This document shows positions 57,531-64,000 of a DNA stretch of 64,000 nucleotides, one piece after another. Each line of letters opens with the position of its first letter. Within the stretch, counting starts at the first letter, position 1. Made by a program: the position numbers and the translations under genes. The notes beneath the pieces are model-generated. The model was given only the letters and a program-made list of their open reading frames with translations. It was not told the origin of the DNA and did not search any database. Source of the DNA: Diphasiastrum complanatum (Eukaryota; Streptophyta; Lycopodiopsida; Lycopodiales; Lycopodiaceae); assembly GCA_029204225.1 (NCBI GenBank), contig CM055101.1, forward strand, positions 58,329,579 to 58,393,578. Direction: 5' to 3'.

Positions 57531-59159
57531 AAAGCATTTAATATCCAAATTCAAATTAGATAAAGTAGGCCCATGATTAGTAGGCCCATGTGATGAGTAC
57601 TATGGTGATGATTGTCAAGGACGCCTTCATTGCATTAACTCGTGGGACCTATCACTTCCTCCAACAAGTGAGAAATGTACAACCATAGGTATTGTGTTGG
57701 AAATATAAATTGTGAGTAATAAAATCCACAAAGTTTGACACATACTACCAAAAGGTACTATGGAAAATGAGTTCTTTTTTTTTACCACCAAAACATGCTT
57801 TTAGCCCACTATCATTCAATTAACTATGTAGATAGTCAAAATCACTCAAACATAGATGCTTCAACTCGGCCTTAGAAGAACAATGTGTACTCAAACATTA
57901 AAATTGCATTCAATTAATGTACAAAAAAATTCTCATCAAAATATTGATAGACCAGCTCAGATCTAAGATCTAGAGTTGTCCATGGTTAGGTTTAGATGTA
58001 ACCCTGCCATCTAATCCCTAATTTAGAATCGTACCCATTTAGTTAGGTGAATTAGGTGAAACATGTGCCTAGTCATTTTTTCATTAGAGGAGTTCCAAAA
58101 TAAAAAAAGACCCTTCGTAAAGATGCTTTTATTTTTTTTCTTAATTTCGTCCACCATGTGGTCCAATGAAATTGCATGTATTTGAAATCTATGTAACGTA
58201 GATAGAAATAATAAAGTTATAAAAATTAACTTTTAAAAAATTTGAGTTTGTCGCTGGGCAGGATGGAAAAATGCTATTGGTAGATACTGTCTGCCCCAAA
58301 CGTGTGAATCTGCCCGACGACATTGTCTCTAGTTGATTATTTAACCACACTGGTTAATATGTCCGTAAATTTCAAATTACATAGATTTGCCAACAGCAAA
58401 TCATAACATGCATAAGAATTGGTGACATGCATACAATTAGACAGTAAGCATAGTTACCACATGTTGTTATTGTGGTCCAGTTATCCATTCACATTGAATA
58501 AGTATCATATAACATTCAATCGATTTGGCATCTCAAAGATTTGAGAATTTGGCGCTAAACTTTGGAAGCAATTACTATGGCCAGGAGACCAAGATCTAAA
58601 ATTGAATCAGTGATTCTTCACAATGAGAAGGATGAAGCCGGATTTTGGAAACCAACAAGACATATCACTATCAAAAGCACCAATGAACAACAAACAATAG
58701 TACTTTCTGCACACTAGATGTACAAAATATTCCATGAGGTCCAAATAGCAAAAAGAGAAGTTATTTGAAAATAATAGAGAGTATCAAATTTTAGGCAAAA
58801 ATATATCTTACACAAGTTTTCATAAGTACCAAATATAGTTGTTTATAAGTTTCTACAAGTACCAATAGTCCCAAAAGTCCAAATGAGCAAAATATCAGTT
58901 GAGTAAAAACTACAAAACAGTTCCAAACAGCAAGAAGTGGAGTGTGTATCTGTAGAACCAAAAAACAATAGTATCAAAAATCAGTTTCAGCAGTGCAAAA
59001 GATCATCAGCATTACTAAGAAAATGAAAATCCAAACAAAACGAAGCACCTGAGTGTCGTCAAGAAGATGTAACGCGATTAGAGGTTGAACAAATCACACC
59101 AATATCAGTGTTTTAATCATGTCTGAATCTAATCTACGTACTAATAGAGCAGTTCTATT
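57531..59159. other. No gene or recognised repeat seen
   Basis: AT-rich sequence without long open frames or convincing repeat boundaries. Confidence 0.5.
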
Positions 59160-59965
59160 ATGATTAAATTATGCGTGTGGAAATATGGGTGTGAAAACTA
59201 GAAATATATGCACGAATGTAATAGACAATTAGATAATCAGATAAATGACTGATACTTTGATCATAAAATGAATTTTGATAATTCTGAGTCTGAATCAATA
59301 TACATTTCTTGCTGCCTTGTGGTATTTCTCTTACGAAGAGTACGTAAGTGCGCAAGTGCATAAGTAAATAAGTCAGTCTGAGTCTAAGTCTGAGCTTGAA
59401 TCTGAGAGTATGTCTTATTACTATAAGTGCACATGTATTTATATTGTTACAAGATAAGTCCTTTGGCCTTTTTCCTTCTGTAACAAAATTCATTTGTTTT
59501 GACGGTTGATATTCAACAATGTTCTGGTTTCTCAGATCGAAAGATTCACGACTAATTCTCAAAATATTCTTGAAAGATTTTTTATTCATGACAGATTTGC
59601 TGTTCTCGAAAGATTTGCGACAATATTTTGTTCGCGACAATATCTTTGACAGTTTCAGTTTCACAATAGTCTCCTTGATCTTTTGAGACAAAATTCGCGA
59701 ATATTTTGAGTTCACGATAATTTCGAGCTTCGAGCTTCAAGTTTGAACAAGAAATTGTTCATGACAGTTTCACGACAATTATTTGTTTGAGTTTCATATT
59801 CAAGCTTCTCAATTTCGCGAATTGTTCGAGTTCTGTTTCGAGCTTGTCAATTTCGCGAATTGTTCAAGTTCGTATTTCGCAAACTATTCGAGTTTTTTAA
59901 CCTTTGTCAATTTGAATACTGTTCACTTTGTTGGTAGAACTGAGAGTTGTCTGTTGAGGTCTACA
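59160..59965 (-). repeat. 3' LTR and downstream repeat of the truncated copia
   Basis: Starts TGTAGACCTCAACAG on the minus strand. It contains short direct repeats of TTTCGCGAATTGTTCGAG at about 59,811 and 59,851, and an (AGTCTGAGTCT)-type patch near 59,372. The lower boundary is not certain. Confidence 0.45.
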
Positions 59966-60217
59966 GCTCCCTCTCAAAGTGGGCAGTTGGACTAACCCTA
60001 ATCTTCTTCGCTGCTTCTCAAACAAAGCTTTACTGAGTGGCTTTGTAAAGATATCAATTGTCATTTCCTCTGTAGGTATAAAGACTGTCTTCAGTATCTT
60101 CTTCTCAACTAAGTTCCGAATAACATGATACTTGATAGCTATATGTTTTGTTTTCGAATGAAACACATGATCTTTTGTCCATTTGTAAGACATAAGGTTT
60201 AGAAATAGTTTGATCAA
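59966..60217 (-). pseudogene. Copia RNase H C-terminal part
   Basis: Motifs HSKTKHIAIKYHVIRNLVE and EEMTIDIFTKPLSKALFE are canonical for the copia RNase H end. It is joined almost directly to the RT N-terminus, so the RT palm including the YVDD-type motif is deleted. Confidence 0.8.
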
Positions 60218-60229
60218 GTCCTTCTAACA

Positions 60230-60695
60230 TCTGTTTAATCTAGATCAGTTCATTTGTCATCTTAGCTAACCTCGCTTTGTATCTGATATTTTCTCCATCA
60301 AGACCTATTTTGATCTTGTAGATCCACTTGTATTTGACTGGTTTCCTTCCATCAGGTACAGGTGCAAGTTTCCATATATTGTTCTTATACATGGATGACA
60401 TTTCGTCCTCCATTGCTTGAATTCAATGATCTTTATTTGGTCCATCAATAGCTTCTTTGAATGTCTGAGGTTCGTCTATGAAGCCACAGAATTCATCATG
60501 ACCAAACCTTGTTGGTGGTTTGCGCTTCCTTTCAGATCTTCTCACAGTCTGTATAGGTCTCGAATTCAAAAATGCATCTTCAGGTTTGACTTGTTCAGCT
60601 TTAATTTGATCTTGGTATTTCGAGTCTTTCAGGTTCTCGAAATTGAAATCCCTCTGAATCACTATTGTGTCCGGATGGTAATTCTTCTTCATCAT
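60230..60695 (-). pseudogene. Copia linker and RT N-terminal part
   Basis: Frame 60,695-60,423 has RRSERKRKPPTRFGHDEF and EPQTFKEAIDGPNKDH. A TGA replaces the expected Trp, then IQAMEDEMSSMYKNNIWKL, KYKWIYKIK and YKARLAK follow to about 60,250. The frame then breaks into RNase H. Confidence 0.75.
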
Positions 60696-60819
60696 ATGCT
60701 TGCTTTACTTTCGTAGATGGTAACTCATAATAACTCTTGAGAATTTCATAGCCGACTAAGTCACTGTTTGCTATGTACTTTGACTCATCGAATTTTACAT
60801 CTCGTACAACTTTTACTCT

Positions 60820-61506
60820 TCAAGTTTCGGATATGTAAACTCGATAATATGAAGAATGCAACTCAAATCCTACCAGAAAACCTTGTTCTGCTTTTTCATC
60901 AAGTTTTTTCCTCAATTTGTCTAGTATGTGCATATAAACTGCACATCCAAATATCCGAACATGAGCCAGATTTGGCTTCAACTTCCACCATACTTCATGA
61001 GGAGTTTTATTCGGCATTCTTGAGTTCATAATTTGATTCTGAAGATAGTTTGACGTAGCTATTGCTTCCGTCCAGAACTCTTTTGGTGCTTTTACACGAG
61101 CCATCATACACCTTACAGCTTCCATAAGTGTACGATTTCTTCATTCAGCTATTCCATTGTGCTAAGGTGTGTATGATGTTGTCTTTGTTTGCATAATACC
61201 TCGATCAGTATAGAAAGCTTTGAATTCGTTGGAAATGTACTCACCACGATCTATACAAATTTGCTTCAACTTGCTGTCTGTCTGCTTCTCAGCCCAATTC
61301 GTATACTCAACGAATTTCTCGAAAGCTTCTGATTTTGTACGAATAAAGTATACTATAGCAAACTTGCTGAAGTCATCAATAAACGTTATAAAGTATTTTG
61401 CATCACCCAATGACAACACTCCAAATGGTCTGCAAATATCTGAATGCACAATTTCCAGTACCTTGGTTGCTTTATAAACATCTTTACTGAAAGTTGTTCG
61501 AGACAT
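60820..61506 (-). pseudogene. Copia integrase
   Basis: 61,506-61,162 has VLEIVHSDICRPFG with the first catalytic Asp, then YFITFIDDFSKF. It has CIDRGEYISNEF where S-D-x-G-x-EY is usual, so the second Asp context is altered. 61,125-60,820 has MARVKAPKEFWTEAIATSNY, NKTPHEVWWKLKPNLAHVRI and EQGFLVGFE. A stop lies between the two frames at about 61,140. Confidence 0.8.
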
Positions 61507-62242
61507 TTTGCCTTTAAGATAGGATTCGCAGATAGTTCAGATATCTCGACTTTTGATTTCGACTCCTTCAATTCTCTAATTTTTGTTGGCTTGGTAAAGG
61601 GCTTCCATGTTCATGTGACATAGCCTCTTGTGCCACAGAATATCTATTGATTCTTGAGTTTGATTAGCTTGCTCAACTCTAGTTTGGATGCTCAAGTGAT
61701 ACAAATTACCATGTCTATTGCCTTTGGCAACCAGGTTATCAGAATCTTCATCGAACAATATACAAGAGTTCCTTGTGAAGGTTACTGACATTCCTGTGTC
61801 AACTATCTTAGCTACGGATAGAAGATCTTTATCAAGAGTAGGAACATAGAAAACTTCCTCCAGTTTCTTTTCATCCTGATTCGTGTCTAGCCATAGTACA
61901 CCAGTTCCATCGACTTTATGCTTAGAACCATCTCCAAGTATGATAAATCTTGAATAATTTGTCTTCTTATACTCAGACAATATTTGTTTCGAGGAAACAA
62001 AATGTGAGGTGGCTCCCAAATCAAGAACTACTTTTCGAATTTGCGAATGATGAACAACATAAATCTTTAGAAACATATCATGCTGAGTTTCTTGTCATCC
62101 TCTCTTCCACTGCTCTGGAACATTTTGCTTTATCTTTGACGAAATTAGAATCTGAAGGTTCACTTCGATTCTACTCCTCCTTGTTCCTGGGATTTTGATA
62201 ACAGCCTACTGCTGCATGACCCCGTTTATGACAATGAATACA
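61507..62242 (-). pseudogene. Copia gag zinc knuckle, protease and GAG-preINT
   Basis: 62,242-62,201 encodes CIHCHKRGHAAVGC, an intact CCHC knuckle. Frame 62,076-61,576 has VLDLGATSHFV (D-S/T-GAT usual, here Leu), YVPTLDKDLLSVAKI, and LWHKRLCHMNMEALYQ of GAG-preINT. Stops separate the pieces. The protease is probably inactive because of the active-site change. Confidence 0.8.
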
Positions 62243-62430
62243 TTCAATCTTTGGATTTAGCCAATACTTAAGAAAATAGCTAAGCTACTTTTCTTTTGAG
62301 ATCGCATTTTCGATGCCGGAATTCTACAAAGAAATTGTTCGAGTTTCTTAACCTTTGTCAATTTGAGGATTGTGCACTTTGTTGGTAGAACTGAGAGTTG
62401 TCTGTTGAGGTGTTCTACGCATATGTCTTT

Positions 62431-62995
62431 TTTGTTGGGGAACACTCGAGTTTCTAAGCTCCAAAAGACATACACCAGTTCCTTGACCCGAGTCGTGATT
62501 GTGGTACCTTTAGGCAATTGTCTCTGACAAGCACTCAAGGGCAGAACCTCTTCATCGTCCTTAATGTTAAGGCGAGAACTGGCTGCAACAATGTTTCTAC
62601 GATGATAACCCAAAGCACCTACAATTCTCGAATGAGGGAGATTCGTTGTGCCATCAGTTTATTTAGGACCATCACAAGCAAATATCTCTTCATGAAGAAT
62701 TCATTCGCCGAGTGGGACACCTTAATTTGTCTAAGGGTGTTATGCATGTTAGAAACAAGATTGTTTTCAACAGTACTAGATGATATTTGCAGCTCCAGAA
62801 GTAGTTCCTGGAATATCTCTCTGAATACCTATTGAAAATTGTTGTGTATGTCTTCGCCAACATTTTGCCGTAGCTAAATAGATTCGTTTTCTTGTCTTGG
62901 CGTCATCTTCTGAAGGTTGATCTCCAAGCCTCCTAAAAAAAATTTCTTTCAATCTCTGTTCCCATTTCTTACCAGCCCAGTAATCCCTCATTGCA
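62431..62995 (-). pseudogene. Unrecognised coding relic between copia U3 and family R LTR
   Basis: Minus frames: 62,991-62,776 (MRDYWAGKKWEQRLKEIFF, RKRIYLATAKCWRRHTQQF) and 62,613-62,431 (GYHRRNIVAASSRLNIKDD, ITTRVKELVYVFWSLETRV). These look protein-like but I cannot assign a family. It follows an R-type LTR in the same orientation, so it may be internal sequence of a coding R relative. Confidence 0.35.
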
Positions 62996-63039
62996 ACTTT
63001 GTGGCACAGTGACGAGGTTCCATGTTGGGGTCACTTGCA

Positions 63040-63640
63040 TAATCCCAAACTAATAGCAGTAACAATGAAGAAGAGCTAAAAGCAAGAAGAGAACAAGACA
63101 ATCATGATAACATATCAATAGAAAGCTAGAAAAAATGAGATCACAATGGAAAATAGTATAAGATATGAACATGAGCATTGATTCATGTGGATAGGGCACA
63201 TGAGACCTAGCAAAGGAGATCCCCATAGCTCCATTCACAAGGAGGAAGCAAGAAGTTCTCACTTGCAAATGAGCCAAAAGATTCAAAAATTGTTGTCTCT
63301 TGCCTAGTTATAGATAATGCTCTCACTTAACTTAACTTAACTATCTTGAGGGATAGTTAGCCCTTGTTAAGTATTATTTAAACTACATTGGGCCCTTATT
63401 GGCCTATTATCCTTATTAGTTACTTTGGAGGGCCTAAAGACGCCTTGTTCTTAAGGCTAATAGCTCTATTTGGGCCTACAAAGCTTACATTGGATATTAT
63501 CTTGCATGTATAAGCATGGATGTACTAAAAGTACATGACACTTGTAGGCTTATCTTTTGCCTCTACACACCTGCATGAGACTTGTTTTGTAAAGGCACAA
63601 TTCATTGTCCAAAGTGGACCTTGAATTGTAAGGATTGCAA
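63040..63640 (-). repeat. Family R-type LTR, minus orientation
   Basis: The reverse complement carries the R LTR hallmarks in order: GTACATCCATGCTT, GATAATATCCAA, GCTTTGT-GGCCC, GGCCCTCCAAAG, AATAGGCCAATAAGGGCCC, TAACTATCCCTCAAGATAG, TAGGTCTCATGTGCCC. Divergence from the 16-29 kb copies is high. No TATA-like GTATATAAG survives. Confidence 0.7.
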
Positions 63641-64000
63641 ATCTTTCGACATTGTTTTTTCATCAAGTAGTCTTATGGCTATGGGCATTTGGCATGTTGT
63701 TTATTTAAAACAGTTTCTCTAGCATGTGCCTTGACTAATTCTTGTTGTTATATTCAATTCCTTTGAAGGTGACTAGCAAATTCCTTGATGGCCATTATAA
63801 TTTCGTTATGATCAGATTAGTAAAGATGGGTCAGTGTTGTAAAGCTGACTCGAGTGCACCCAGCGTGCCCTGTAAGACTCAAAGAGGTGACACTCTCTAA
63901 GGTCCTAGAGCAAGTTAGAACGTCAAGGACTGAGCCTCCGACCTGTGGTGAGCCAGTCAAGTAGTCACAAGTCATGAGCTAGCTCTGGAGCTCGAGTCAT
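63641..64000. other. No recognised feature
   Basis: AT-rich, then mixed sequence to the window edge. Nothing supported. Confidence 0.4.

Larger units (their letters stand above)
59160..62430 (-). mobile_element. Ty1/copia (Tnt1-like) element, truncated
   Basis: Minus-strand order: a short U3 piece (about 62,430-62,330), zinc knuckle (62,242-62,201), protease, GAG-preINT, integrase, RT N-terminus, RNase H end, PPT-like AGAGGGAGC (about 59,975), and an LTR from 59,965 downward. The U3 piece and 59,880-59,965 are near copies (AACAGACAACTCTCAG). Most of the 5' LTR, the gag N-terminus and the RT catalytic part are missing. Confidence 0.8.

Noticed and set aside
57216-57554. Minus frame with repeated ISEHIVAFC.DQFTLLSC blocks
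   Set aside because: The repetition reflects the 108 bp DNA tandem repeat; no family resemblance.

Overview
This is a repeat-rich piece of a land-plant nuclear genome. The evidence is plant-type 18S/26S rDNA fragments, Ty3/gypsy and Ty1/copia relics of plant type, tRNA-Met-type primer binding sites, telo-box promoter motifs and pervasive nested insertions. The species cannot be named. No intact host gene is present; the only likely host-gene piece is one 5' exon (31.5-31.8 kb, minus strand) resembling the start of an EMSY-LIKE gene.

Layout. 0-1.4 kb: an LTR of a gypsy-like element (minus), with internal sequence on both sides. 2.4-31.4 kb: an array of a non-autonomous LTR-type repeat, called family R here, in head-to-tail units. 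It includes a young tandem duplication of about 6.1 kb (16.6-22.7 kb and 22.7-28.8 kb). One R unit is interrupted by a captured, decayed rDNA block (8.6-16.6 kb, minus: 26S start, ITS2, ITS1, most of 18S). A gypsy chromovirus (8.92-14.74 kb, minus) sits inside that block, where 5.8S and one LTR end have been lost. Other insertions into R are a solo LTR (6.56-7.25 kb) and a GC-rich hAT-like MITE (29.96-30.19 kb); empty sites for both exist in sister copies.

33.6-55.3 kb is a Russian doll. A gypsy-type 3' open frame (33.6-34.5 kb, resumed at 49.6-50.4 kb), its LTR (50.4-51.4 kb), a repeat-rich leader and gag (53.6-55.3 kb) form the outer layer. The 3' frame is split by a DNA element of about 15 kb with matching terminal inverted repeats (34,479-49,636). 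That element carries a coiled-coil protein, a transposase-like protein, two unrecognised minus-strand proteins, a histone H3/CENH3-like gene and a C48 (Ulp1-type) protease relic. It also has a cluster of inverted paired sequence motifs next to divergent start codons. It contains a small MITE sharing its own TIR and a copia element (42.9-47.9 kb) that has an internal 0.8 kb inversion. This multi-gene TIR element is the best candidate for something undescribed.

55.3-64 kb: poorly preserved sequence, a 108 bp tandem repeat, a second truncated copia element (minus, about 59.2-62.4 kb), an unrecognised coding relic, and another R-family LTR (minus) near 63.1-63.6 kb.

Every protein-coding unit seen is broken by stops, frameshifts or deletions, or is an isolated exon. 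The window is best read as layers of decayed mobile DNA whose insertion order can be reconstructed.
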